64,000 nt of DNA from Armatimonadota bacterium. GTDB taxonomy: Bacteria; Armatimonadota; UBA5829; DTJY01. The DNA lies in assembly GCA_029907255.1 (NCBI GenBank), contig JARYMF010000001.1:248001-312000 (forward strand). Reading direction: 5' to 3'. Position 1 is the stretch's first letter. Each line of letters starts with the position of its first letter. The position numbers were made by a program, and so were the translations under genes. This document shows positions 33,645 through 41,853 of the stretch, piece by piece. The notes beneath the pieces are model-generated. The model was not told where the DNA came from. It was given only the letters and a program-made list of their open reading frames with translations, and did no database searches.

Positions 33645-35801
33645 ATGGTAGATACGCAAACAATTTTGTTTGGCTCTGATTCTACAGAAGGCATTGTTGC
33701 AGTCGAAGCAGGCGAAACAGAAGTTGAGCTTTATATTCGGCGGCATGGCGTTGTCGAAAAGTATACCGAACCATTTTCACCATGGCTTATTGTGTGCAAC
33801 AAAGAGGATATTCCCAATGGGGGTGAAGTTGTAGAGTTATCGGGAGAGGGATACAGATTCCTCGTAAAATTTCCAAGCTGGGAGCAGTTCAATAATGCAC
33901 GTAACTTGCTTCGCATGCAGGGTGTGGACCATCTTGCATATCCTTCAGCAGAGAAACAGTTCCTTGTTTTAAGCGGCAAAACGCTGTTCAAGGGTATGAC
34001 TTTCAATGATGTCCATCGAATGCAGGTGGATATAGAGACTGCCGGTCTTTCTTCCGAGCCTGAAGCGAGTAGGATTCTCATTGTCGCTGTATCCGACAAC
34101 CGTGGTTTTGAGGAAATCATAGAGGGTGAAGAACCCGAAATCTTGAGGGAACTTGTTCGGCTGATTTATGAAATTGATCCAGATGTAATAGAGGGGCATA
34201 ATATTTTTGGTTTTGATCTCCCATTTATATCGGCGAGGTGCAGGAGGTACGGTATATCACTTGCAATTGGCAGAGATGGGACAGAATTGACATTTGGCCC
34301 CGAGAGAAATTGTAGCATTGGTGGACATACTCGTCCTTTCACCCCGGCGTTTATCAAGGGGCGCCACATCATAGATACAATGTTCTCTGTACAGCGGTAT
34401 GACATCTCGCGAGGTATCCTCGAGCGCCATGGGCTGAAAGATTGTGCCATCACATTGGGTCTTTCTGAGCCAAATAGGGTCTATCTCCCTGGCGATGGTA
34501 TTGCTGATTTATGGACCACCGACCCAGAAACAGTAAAGCTTTATGCACGTCATGACGTGCGCGAAACTCAAAGATTGGCAGCACTTGTTTGTCCGCCTGA
34601 ATTTTACCTAACACAAATGACTCCAGATACTTACCAGTCAGTTGCCACTACTGGTACGGGGGAGAAGATAAACTCGATTTTGATTAGGGAGTACCTCCGC
34701 TGTGGGTGCGCAATTCCTAAACCCAAGCCGCCTAAGGATATTCCCGGTGGGTATACCGAGCTTCGGAGAGCAGGGCTTATTCGCAATGTTGTTAAATGTG
34801 ACGTCGAGAGTCTTTATCCTAGCATAATGCTGAGTCAAGGAATCAAACCAGCGTCCGATGTGCTTGACGTATTCCTTCCGGCGCTTGCAGAGCTTACCAA
34901 ACGTCGCATTGAAGCAAAGTCGAAGGCAAAATCATCCTCAGAAAGTGAGAGAGCATATTGGGATGGTTTGCAAGCTTCATTCAAGGTACTGATAAATTCA
35001 TTTTATGGCTACCTAGGGGCACCTTTTAATTTCAATGACTATGATGCTGCAGAAAAAATCACCACATCCGGCCAGGCGATTGTAAAGCAAATAGCTGAGT
35101 CAATTGAGAAAGCAGGAGGAAGCGTCATTGAAATAGACACCGATGGCGTTTATTTCCAGGTGCCTCCATCAATTACCAACGAGGATATGGAGAAGGAGCT
35201 TGTTGAAGAAATAGGACGCAGTCTTCCGCCAGGTATTAATCTTGTACATGACGGCCGCTATGCGGCAATGTTATCTCTTAAGGTGAAAAATTACATCCTA
35301 GTGGACTACGAAGGAAAGAAAATTTTTCGAGGGGCGTCAGTTCGTTCTAGAGCTGACGAATTGTTTGGGCGGGAGTTTATTTCTAAAGCCGTAGATCTCC
35401 TTTTGCGCGATGACAAGCGTGGGGTGAGCCTTATCTATAAAGAATTAATTCATAGAATAGAGAATGGCTTGCTTTCGGTAGAGCAATTTGCACGACGAGA
35501 GCGCGTGACTGAGAAGACTTTCAATAGTGCGCAGAGGAAGCGAATGGCCGCTGTTGCGCAGGGAATTCAAATTGGCGATTATGTAACAGTATATGAAAGG
35601 AACGATGGCTCCCTTGGCCTTATTGAAGAGTATCAGGGGGATGAGGATCGCCAACGCCTTCTTGAAAAACTTTACAAATTTGCTTGCCGCCTTCGTGAAG
35701 CGTTCGGGGATGATTTCGACTTGTTGTTTCCCAAGCCTAGTATAAGAAGCCGGATAAAGAAAGCAGAAGCGGCAGGGCAGGGAGTATTGGACCTATTTTA
35801 G
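33645..35801 (+). CDS. Family B DNA polymerase
   Basis: A 718-residue B-family polymerase with both active sites intact. The 3'-5' exonuclease has Exo I (DIETAG, near 130), Exo II (EGHNIFGFDLPF) and Exo III (YARHDVRET). The polymerase has motif A (CDVESLYPSIM, near 386), motif B (KVLINSFYGYLG, near 447) and motif C (EIDTDG, near 499). Motif C ends in Gly where most archaeal and phage enzymes have Ser (YxDTDS). It is short compared with PolB/Pol II of E. coli (783) and looks archaeal-like. It probably works in repair or damage tolerance. It is divergent from the MrfA-like helicase unit. Confidence 0.88.
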   Translation: MVDTQTILFGSDSTEGIVAVEAGETEVELYIRRHGVVEKYTEPFSPWLIVCNKEDIPNGGEVVELSGEGYRFLVKFPSWEQFNNARNLLRMQGVDHLAYPSAEKQFLVLSGKTLFKGMTFNDVHRMQVDIETAGLSSEPEASRILIVAVSDNRGFEEIIEGEEPEILRELVRLIYEIDPDVIEGHNIFGFDLPFISARCRRYGISLAIGRDGTELTFGPERNCSIGGHTRPFTPAFIKGRHIIDTMFSVQRYDISRGILERHGLKDCAITLGLSEPNRVYLPGDGIADLWTTDPETVKLYARHDVRETQRLAALVCPPEFYLTQMTPDTYQSVATTGTGEKINSILIREYLRCGCAIPKPKPPKDIPGGYTELRRAGLIRNVVKCDVESLYPSIMLSQGIKPASDVLDVFLPALAELTKRRIEAKSKAKSSSESERAYWDGLQASFKVLINSFYGYLGAPFNFNDYDAAEKITTSGQAIVKQIAESIEKAGGSVIEIDTDGVYFQVPPSITNEDMEKELVEEIGRSLPPGINLVHDGRYAAMLSLKVKNYILVDYEGKKIFRGASVRSRADELFGREFISKAVDLLLRDDKRGVSLIYKELIHRIENGLLSVEQFARRERVTEKTFNSAQRKRMAAVAQGIQIGDYVTVYERNDGSLGLIEEYQGDEDRQRLLEKLYKFACRLREAFGDDFDLLFPKPSIRSRIKKAEAAGQGVLDLF

Positions 35802-35841
35802 CTAATGTACCTCGCACCAAATTGTTAGGTCATTGAAAATA

Positions 35842-35894
35842 AAAGCAGGCTAAAGCATTGTTAATTTAGACTTCTGCTTGCTTTAGCCTGCTTT
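35842..35894. terminator. Bidirectional terminator between convergent genes
   Basis: A perfect 15-bp inverted repeat (35842-35856 and 35880-35894) with a 23-base loop lies between the DNA polymerase stop (35801) and the LTXXQ protein stop (35909). A-rich sequence precedes it and T-rich sequence follows, as expected for a shared terminator. Confidence 0.7.
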
Positions 35895-35908
35895 GTTGAT
35901 AACGAATC

Positions 35909-36646
35909 CTATGCTTTCGATCTCTTTGAAAGCCTATGCTTTAGAAGTTTGTTTTTTGCATTTTGCTTTAACTTTGCCAACTTTTCTTGTTGCTCAGGAG
36001 TGAGAATCTTATTTATCTCAGCTTTTGACTCTTCCCGTATGGAACGAATTTTGGCTTTCTTTTGTTCCGCAGGGAGATTCTGGTCTTGCATTATTGCTTT
36101 TATTTTCTCGCGATTTTTTTGCATTATCGCACGAATCTGCTCTTTTTGTTTTTCTGTTAATTTCAAAGCATCTGCTATTCTGGTCGTTGCATGGCGAGCT
36201 TTGTTGTGGAAAAGCAAAGCTCTTTTCTTCAAAGCATCTGATTTTCTGGGGTCAAAAGCGCGCCCCATCAATTGCTTTGATCTTGCGTCCAAGAGAAGAA
36301 AATTGGCTTTTAATCTTTGCTCTTGTTCCGGTGTAAGCAGACTTTTAATCCGGGCACGGCTCTCTTCCAAGACTTGGCGAATCTTCTCCCTTTTTTGCTC
36401 TTTTGAGAGATTTTTGTCGCTTAGGATTGCCTTTATTTTGGAGCGACGATCTTCTTGGATAGATTTAAGGGCGGTTTTTTGAGCCTCGGTGAGGTTTAAA
36501 CGCTGAGCAAGCTTTTCGAATCCGCAGACCCGATCTATTTTTGTTGCTTCTTTTGTGTTTTCCGCCGATGCCGCGAACGCAAGTATCAGCAAAATAAAAA
36601 CGCTTATGAAGGTTATAAGTGATATCAGTATTCTTTTTCTCGGCAT
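35909..36646 (-). CDS. LTXXQ-repeat (Spy/CpxP-like) periplasmic protein
   Basis: A 245-residue secreted, Lys- and Glu-rich helical protein. The chosen ATG at 36646 gives the signal peptide MPRKRILISLITFISVFILL, with GGGAG upstream; an earlier ATG at 36676 has no ribosome binding site. Two similar halves follow, each with LTEAQK or LTEKQK and LTPEQE or LTPEQQ motifs, and between them stretches such as KIKAILSDKNLSKEQKREKI and KIKAIMQDQNLPAEQKKAKI. This is the LTXXQ pattern of Spy and CpxP, which chaperone or sense misfolded periplasmic proteins. It stands alone without a CpxAR-like system nearby. A general envelope stress role is inferred. Confidence 0.75.
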   Translation of the reverse strand: MPRKRILISLITFISVFILLILAFAASAENTKEATKIDRVCGFEKLAQRLNLTEAQKTALKSIQEDRRSKIKAILSDKNLSKEQKREKIRQVLEESRARIKSLLTPEQEQRLKANFLLLDARSKQLMGRAFDPRKSDALKKRALLFHNKARHATTRIADALKLTEKQKEQIRAIMQKNREKIKAIMQDQNLPAEQKKAKIRSIREESKAEINKILTPEQQEKLAKLKQNAKNKLLKHRLSKRSKA

Positions 36647-36788
36647 TCCTTTCTCCCTTCTTTCTGGAATTTGCATGATTGTATTTTTTTTCGCTGCATT
36701 CCAAATAGACGAAAGAGGTTATTGATTTGTTCAACTGTACGCGAATAAAAGTACAACAAAACTTGAAAGTGAATTTGGTGTTGAAAGT

Positions 36789-38282
36789 TCAAGCCTGTTT
36801 AAATAAGTTTCCAGGATTGAACACGCAATTAGGATCGAAAACAGCTTTGAGGCTGCGCATTTCGGCAATTCCTTTGGCTCCGTACATAAGCTCAAGAAAA
36901 GGCACCTTGAGTTTGCCAATCCCATGCTCAGCGGAGACTGAACCACCCCATTTGACCACTTGCTTTGCCCAGGAGAGATAAAGTAATTTGCCTCTTTCGT
37001 AATCTTCCTTATTATGTGGAAGAATGTTCACGTGAATGTGGTTATTGCCGATGTGCCCGAACATTACTGATTCAAGCTCATGCTCTAAAACTCCAGCTTG
37101 ATACATCGCTATTGCTTCTTCAAGGCGTTCATCAGGAACTGACATGTCAGTGCCAAGCTTGGTCAGCTCTGGGCATTCTTTCTTTCTTTTATCTATAAGG
37201 AGATTCACTGCCTCGGGCGTGGCGTGACGAAATGCCTTAAGGTGTTCTAGTTCACGTTCGTTTGTTGCATACCAAGTATCCTCATCGGTTCCGCCAAGTT
37301 CGATGATTGCCTCCATTGCCTGCATTACGGCTTCGTCAATAATATCCTGGTTGTCTGCGTGAAATTCGAGATATATCGCTGAATGATAGTGTGGTTTGAG
37401 AGCAGGGATTTTCTCAAAAGCAGATGATTCAGATTTTATGCTTCTCAATAGATTTAGCGAATTAGCATCAAAAAACTCGATGGCTACTGGACGTATTGAG
37501 CTATTCCTAAGTACATTGACTAATTTTATGGCAGACTCTTCATTCGGCAAAAAGATTGTGAGGCCATTAATAGCTTTGGGTTTGGGAATCAATCTCAGTT
37601 CAATTTCAGTGATTACACCCAAAGTGCCTTCCATTCCAATAAAAAGGTCAAGCATATCCATATTATCATTAACATAGTAGCCTGCTGCTGACTTTACATT
37701 AGGCAGAGAGTATGAGGGTAGTTGTCCTTTGATTACTCGACCGCTCTCTGTTGTTAGTGAAAACAAGCGCCCCTGAGCTTTGCATTCTCCTCTACGCAGC
37801 CAAATTGTGTCGCCGTCGCTCATGACCACTCGAATTGCCTCGACCCATTTGCGGGTTGGTCCATAATGAAAAGTGAGGGCTCCGGATGCATTGCATGAAA
37901 CCATCCCACCAATTGAACATGTTGTCTCGGTGGGGTCAGGTGGGAAGAAGAGGCTTTCTTTTTCGACTACCTTTCGGATTTCTTCGAGGATTGCGCCAGG
38001 CTGAACAGTTAGAGTTCCACCATCCTTAGTGCGTTTGACTGAGCCGATTTCATTCATGCGGCTTAGATTCAAGATGTGGCCGCCTTGAGGCACAGCTCCT
38101 GCAACTATGCCCGTACGAGCACCTTGTATTGTGATGAACCCTTTTTGCGAGAAAATTGCACGAACAATTTCAATGACCTCGGCCTCAGTTTTGGGAAATG
38201 AAATTGAATCGGCGACTCCTATAAGTCTGGATTCGTCGTGGAGGAAATCTTCATATTGCTTATCCCATTGGAGAATACTCAA
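36789..38282 (-). CDS. FAD-binding oxidase (GlcD/D-lactate dehydrogenase family)
   Basis: A 497-residue flavoprotein of the PCMH-type FAD-linked oxidases. FAD-binding blocks are TIQGARTGIVAGAVPQGG, FFPPDPTETTCSIGGMVSCN and GMEGTLGVITEIELRL. The C-terminal domain has GHIGNNHIHVNILP and SAEHGIGKLK, the His motifs of the GlcD/DLD group. It would oxidise a 2-hydroxy acid such as D-lactate or glycolate, passing electrons to quinone or an electron-transfer protein. Translation starts at TTG with AGGAG upstream. There is no GlcE or GlcF (iron-sulfur) partner adjacent, so it may act with Etf or another acceptor. Confidence 0.85.
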   Translation of the reverse strand: MSILQWDKQYEDFLHDESRLIGVADSISFPKTEAEVIEIVRAIFSQKGFITIQGARTGIVAGAVPQGGHILNLSRMNEIGSVKRTKDGGTLTVQPGAILEEIRKVVEKESLFFPPDPTETTCSIGGMVSCNASGALTFHYGPTRKWVEAIRVVMSDGDTIWLRRGECKAQGRLFSLTTESGRVIKGQLPSYSLPNVKSAAGYYVNDNMDMLDLFIGMEGTLGVITEIELRLIPKPKAINGLTIFLPNEESAIKLVNVLRNSSIRPVAIEFFDANSLNLLRSIKSESSAFEKIPALKPHYHSAIYLEFHADNQDIIDEAVMQAMEAIIELGGTDEDTWYATNERELEHLKAFRHATPEAVNLLIDKRKKECPELTKLGTDMSVPDERLEEAIAMYQAGVLEHELESVMFGHIGNNHIHVNILPHNKEDYERGKLLYLSWAKQVVKWGGSVSAEHGIGKLKVPFLELMYGAKGIAEMRSLKAVFDPNCVFNPGNLFKQA

Positions 38283-38416
38283 CTTCGCACTCCTGTTGGA
38301 AGTATTTACATGGAAAACAATTTTATGTTTTGCAGATTTATTGTAACTATGTGCAGAAGCAGGGTCAACTAAGCGTTATGTTCTCGAATCAAGAGAAAGT
38401 GATAATTAGTGTTTCC

Positions 38417-39088
38417 CTATAGTTCGAGCACATTAAGTATTGCTTGCTCGATTGGCTTTAAATCTGAGCCATCGGGTGGAAGTTCGAGGGTAATTACAGG
38501 CAGTTCGCGTTCCCAACCATAGTAAGTTCCCATGGACCCTGGGCATGGGTAGCCAATGTCACCTTTAACTTCAAGCCCGCAGATTTCCGACATCTGGTTA
38601 GCGATTTCAATTGCCGAGTCGCCGTTATAATTAATGCAATTAAGTGAACTGTGGAGCGTAATAATAAGGCTTGGCTTGAAGCGAGATACAACGTCAATTA
38701 TTGCCTTGGTTTCGGGTTCAGATGCAGGTTTTGTTCCACCAGGGGCACCTTCTCCGCCGCTAAAGTCGCTAGTAGGAAAGTTGCGGTTGATGTCTATTCC
38801 TCTTGCATTTCTGCGGGTCCCTACTTTATAGCCATCGGGATTAACTAGCGGCATTACGACGATGCGATTGGTCAGAGAACATGGGTCACGTTTCTTGATT
38901 TTTCTGATTATTTGTCTAACCAATCGGACGCCGGACTTCTCGTCACCGTGTACCCCTGCCATTAGCAGAATGGTATTTGGACCAGCGCCGAAAATAAGTA
39001 CTTCTATTGGGCGACCTTCGACTGAGCTGTAAGTTGGTGAATCGGTGCAATAGATAGTATTCGCGATTTCTTTCCTGTTTTTCCCCAT
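38417..39088 (-). CDS. M14-family zinc peptidase (MpaA/succinylglutamate desuccinylase-like)
   Basis: A 223-residue carboxypeptidase-fold protein. The zinc ligands are seen as MAGVHGDEKSGV (H-x-x-E) and IITLHSSLNCIN (third His). NPDGYKVGTRRNARGIDINR is the substrate-binding NPDG/R-N-x-R-G-x-D-x-N-R block, and VITLELPP supplies the catalytic Glu. The short size and lack of a signal peptide suggest a cytoplasmic murein peptide amidase (MpaA-like), which trims gamma-D-Glu-diaminopimelate from recycled peptides, rather than an exported carboxypeptidase. Its neighbour is the FAD oxidase downstream, which has no obvious functional link. Confidence 0.82.
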   Translation of the reverse strand: MGKNRKEIANTIYCTDSPTYSSVEGRPIEVLIFGAGPNTILLMAGVHGDEKSGVRLVRQIIRKIKKRDPCSLTNRIVVMPLVNPDGYKVGTRRNARGIDINRNFPTSDFSGGEGAPGGTKPASEPETKAIIDVVSRFKPSLIITLHSSLNCINYNGDSAIEIANQMSEICGLEVKGDIGYPCPGSMGTYYGWERELPVITLELPPDGSDLKPIEQAILNVLEL

Positions 39089-39362
39089 AGTATACTGCTG
39101 AAATTGTTTGGCGGAGCTCTAACTTAGCGTGCATTATACCGCCAAGGCTTTGAGGTCAGCAAGATTTTGTAAAGTTTTAATAAAATGTAAGCAATGCGCA
39201 TCAGGGGCAGGTATTGTTAATCAATTAAGAACACTACTATCGCTTTGAGATTGAATTAAAAGCAATCAAAGTTCGCAGGCTTGGCGATGGATGTATTATA
39301 ATGTGCTCAAATTTACCTGATAAACCTAATTTTGCCGATATGTTAAGGTTGGTGTTCTTGAG

Positions 39363-40112
39363 ATGACAAAGGTCCAAGTTGAGGGACGGAATGCTGTACT
39401 TGAGCTTTTAAAGCAAGGAGGCCTTGTCAGGGAAATCCTGGTGGATGAAAATGCCCGTATTGATAAGAGGCTGGGGCGCATATTTGAACTTGCCGAACAA
39501 CAAGGAGTTCGAGTAATAAAGAAACCTCGGCGTGCTCTTGATGAGCTGTCATTTACAGGTGAGCACATGGGCATAATTGCCTCTGCAAATGCTCCACAGC
39601 TTCCCACAAGGCTAATTGACGTCATAGAGGAATGCGATAGGAAAAAAGTAGACCCATTCCTTGTTTTAATACCGGAAATCCAGCATAGGCAAAATCTTGG
39701 TGCTATTATACGAACCGCAAATGCTGCTGGTGTCCATGCGATTGTGTTATCTAGGGGAACAGAATCTGTTTTTTCTCCGGAAGTTACTAGGATTTCTATG
39801 GCAGCAAACTTCTTTACTCCAGTTATAAGAATGAGCACATACTCTGCCATAAAGATGCTTAAGACCCATGGAATTTCAATTATTGGGGCCGATGCATCGG
39901 GGAAAATTCCATACTTTGAGGTTAATATGAAAGGGGCAGTTACATTATGCCTTGGAAGCGAAGGTAAGGGGTTGTCCGAAGAATTTATGAGACGGTGTGA
40001 TTATGTTGTAAATATCCCTATGGTTGGAATGGTGTCTTCATTGAACGTCAGTGTTTCTTTTGGAATCCTAGTTTATGAAAAAGTGCGACAAGAGCGTATT
40101 TTGGGCTCTTAG
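39363..40112 (+). CDS. rlmB: 23S rRNA 2'-O-methyltransferase, RlmB/TrmH (SpoU) family
   Basis: A 249-residue SPOUT methyltransferase. The N-terminal substrate-binding domain begins VQVEGRNAVLELLKQGG. The three SpoU motifs are present: QNLGAIIRTANAAGV (motif 1), VTLCLGSEGKGLS (motif 2) and IPMVGMVSSLNVSVSFGIL (motif 3), which form the knotted SAM site. RlmB methylates G2251 of 23S rRNA, and that reading fits the N-terminal GRNAV motif and the length. The related 23S U-methylase and antibiotic-resistance methyltransferases share the fold, so the target base is inferred. A perfect TATAAT lies at 39297 but I see no good -35 box. Confidence 0.85.
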   Translation: MTKVQVEGRNAVLELLKQGGLVREILVDENARIDKRLGRIFELAEQQGVRVIKKPRRALDELSFTGEHMGIIASANAPQLPTRLIDVIEECDRKKVDPFLVLIPEIQHRQNLGAIIRTANAAGVHAIVLSRGTESVFSPEVTRISMAANFFTPVIRMSTYSAIKMLKTHGISIIGADASGKIPYFEVNMKGAVTLCLGSEGKGLSEEFMRRCDYVVNIPMVGMVSSLNVSVSFGILVYEKVRQERILGS

Positions 40113-40194
40113 CGAATAATGCTAATTGGTTTAATCTTCGATTAACAAGATGTTTAGCAGCTGGGCGGTCGCCGTGTAGAGGCATTTAGCAACC

Positions 40195-40223
40195 TTGACA
40201 AGCAAGAACCCTTAAAATACAAT
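40195..40223 (+). promoter_or_regulatory. Strong sigma70-type promoter P1 of the metF operon
   Basis: TTGACA (40195-40200), a 17-base spacer and TACAAT (40218-40223). The -35 box is perfect and the -10 box 5 of 6. It would give a 5' leader of about 115 bases before the metF ATG at 40347. Confidence 0.75.
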
Positions 40224-40270
40224 ATCAACGCTATTTAATGCTGAGCTAGTTTCTGGTGTTTTTCGCGGTT

Positions 40271-40298
40271 GGCCGAAAAGTCTTCTGCGTTACAATAT
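40271..40298 (+). promoter_or_regulatory. Second candidate promoter P2 of the metF operon
   Basis: TTGGCC (40271-40276), a 16-base spacer and TACAAT (40293-40298). The -10 region TACAATATC is identical to that of P1, 75 bases upstream. Confidence 0.45.
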
Positions 40299-40346
40299 CG
40301 CCTCAGCAGTTAGTTAAGGAATAATCCAGTAACATGGTAGGCGTAC

Positions 40347-41294
40347 ATGGGAGAACTTGTATCTGGCAGCAATCTTGAGCGTCTCCTTAGAGAAGGTCAT
40401 TTTGTTGTATGTGGAGAAATGAGTCCTCCTCAGGGCGCAGATAAAGAAACTATCCTGAGGAAGTGCGAGTATTTTAGAAACGTTGTGGATGCCGTTAATC
40501 TTACGGATAATCAGACTGCCATTGTTCGGATGAGCTCGGTGATGTCTAGTGTATTTGCGCTTGCAGGTGGCTGTGAGCCTGTCATGCAAATAACATGTCG
40601 TGATAGAAATCGTCTTGCTCAGCAGTCTGATATACTGGGTGCTTATGCGGCAGGCGTTAGGAATGTATTGTGTCTTACGGGCGACCACATGAAATTCGGT
40701 AATCATCCTGATGCAAAAGGTGTGTTCGATTTAGATTCGGTTCAATTAATAAATGCGGTTGCTGAGATGAACGCTGGGCGGTTCATGTCTGGTGATGAAA
40801 TGAAATCGCCGCCTAGAATGTTTATAGGCGGAGCGGCGAACCCATTTGCTGAGCCGCTTGAAATGCGCATCATAAGGTTAGGCAAGAAAATTCGAGCTGG
40901 TGTACACTTTATTCAAACCCAGCCGGTTTTCGATATACCTAGGTTCGAAAAATGGATGTCTGCTGTTAGGGATGAAGGTTATGACAAGCAAGTTTTTATT
41001 TTGGCTGGTGTGATGCCTGTTCGCTCGGCAAAAGCCCTGCTTTACATGAGGGATGAGGTACCCGGCATGCGAATAGCTGATGAATACATTAAACGTATGG
41101 AATCTGCAAGCGACCCCAAGGAAGAAGGCATTGCAATGTGCGTTGAAATTATGAAATACCTAATGCAAGTGCCTGGTGTTCGGGGCATTCACATCATGCC
41201 GGTAATGTGGGAATCAGTAACCCCAAGGCTTGTAGAAGAGGCAGGTTTGTTACCTCGACCAAAGCCAAATATTGAAACAAGTTCTTTAAATTGA
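40347..41294 (+). CDS. metF: Methylenetetrahydrofolate reductase, MetF-like subunit
   Basis: A 315-residue TIM-barrel flavoprotein that would reduce 5,10-methylene-THF to 5-methyl-THF, the last step of the methyl branch of the Wood-Ljungdahl pathway. The MTHFR signature is visible: VCGEMSPPQGADKE (catalytic Glu of the strand-1 block), the folate-site VNLTDNQTAIVRMSS, MQITCRDRNRLA, GVRNVLCLTGDH and GVHFIQTQPVFD. It is followed after 13 bases by metV, whose product forms the MetVF type of reductase with it. The start is ATG at 40347; the ribosome binding site (GGTAGGCG) is weak, and an out-of-frame ATG at 40334 opens a 14-codon frame overlapping the start. Confidence 0.9.
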   Translation: MGELVSGSNLERLLREGHFVVCGEMSPPQGADKETILRKCEYFRNVVDAVNLTDNQTAIVRMSSVMSSVFALAGGCEPVMQITCRDRNRLAQQSDILGAYAAGVRNVLCLTGDHMKFGNHPDAKGVFDLDSVQLINAVAEMNAGRFMSGDEMKSPPRMFIGGAANPFAEPLEMRIIRLGKKIRAGVHFIQTQPVFDIPRFEKWMSAVRDEGYDKQVFILAGVMPVRSAKALLYMRDEVPGMRIADEYIKRMESASDPKEEGIAMCVEIMKYLMQVPGVRGIHIMPVMWESVTPRLVEEAGLLPRPKPNIETSSLN

Positions 41295-41307
41295 AACGGG
41301 ATAAATA

Positions 41308-41763
41308 ATGAGCCGATTGTCCGAGAAAATAGCTAGCTTCTGTGAAAAGCACCCGGTGTTACAAAAAAGCGTTTGGATAGCTGAAAACCTCATAAAGAAA
41401 CCTATATTCAAATGTCAGGACTGCGGTCAATGTGTTCTGAGCTATAATGCGTTTACCTGCTGTATGAGGTGTCCGAAACAAATGCGCAACGGACCTTGTG
41501 GAGGTACACGCGATGATGGACACTGCGAGGTATATCCAGAGCGCTTGTGCATCTGGTGGCTGATATATCAGCGCGCAAAGAAACTACGCAGGGTGGACAA
41601 GTTAAGAAAATACCATATTCCTGTTGACCGACGTTTCGAGCATACTAGTGCATGGTTGAATATGTTCGCAGGAAAAATTGAGCCCTTGAGCCTTGGTTCC
41701 AAGCTTAAGCCTGGTGAGGAATATCCTCCAAAGCGTAAAGCTTTGCAGAAATCAGAGGAATAA
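41308..41763 (+). CDS. metV: MetV, cysteine-rich partner of methylenetetrahydrofolate reductase
   Basis: A 151-residue protein of the MTHFR_C (MetV) family. Cysteines are clustered in FKCQDCGQCVLSYNAFTCC, MRCPKQMRNGPCGGTRDDG and EVYPERLCIWW, which supply zinc or iron-sulfur ligands. In acetogens MetV binds MetF and lets it accept electrons from a source other than NADH. It is one operon with metF, and fhs follows after 90 bases, so methyl-branch enzymes are grouped here. The helical C-terminus (YQRAKKLRRVDKL) is typical. No RnfC2 or HdrA-like partner is next to it. Confidence 0.88.
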   Translation: MSRLSEKIASFCEKHPVLQKSVWIAENLIKKPIFKCQDCGQCVLSYNAFTCCMRCPKQMRNGPCGGTRDDGHCEVYPERLCIWWLIYQRAKKLRRVDKLRKYHIPVDRRFEHTSAWLNMFAGKIEPLSLGSKLKPGEEYPPKRKALQKSEE

Positions 41764-41853
41764 AATTCCGCAATTTTGCCAATAAACACTCCTTTTTTGC
41801 TTGAGGATTTACTTGCTGATGATTTAAGTAGTTGTTGCGAGGAGAATCAGAAA

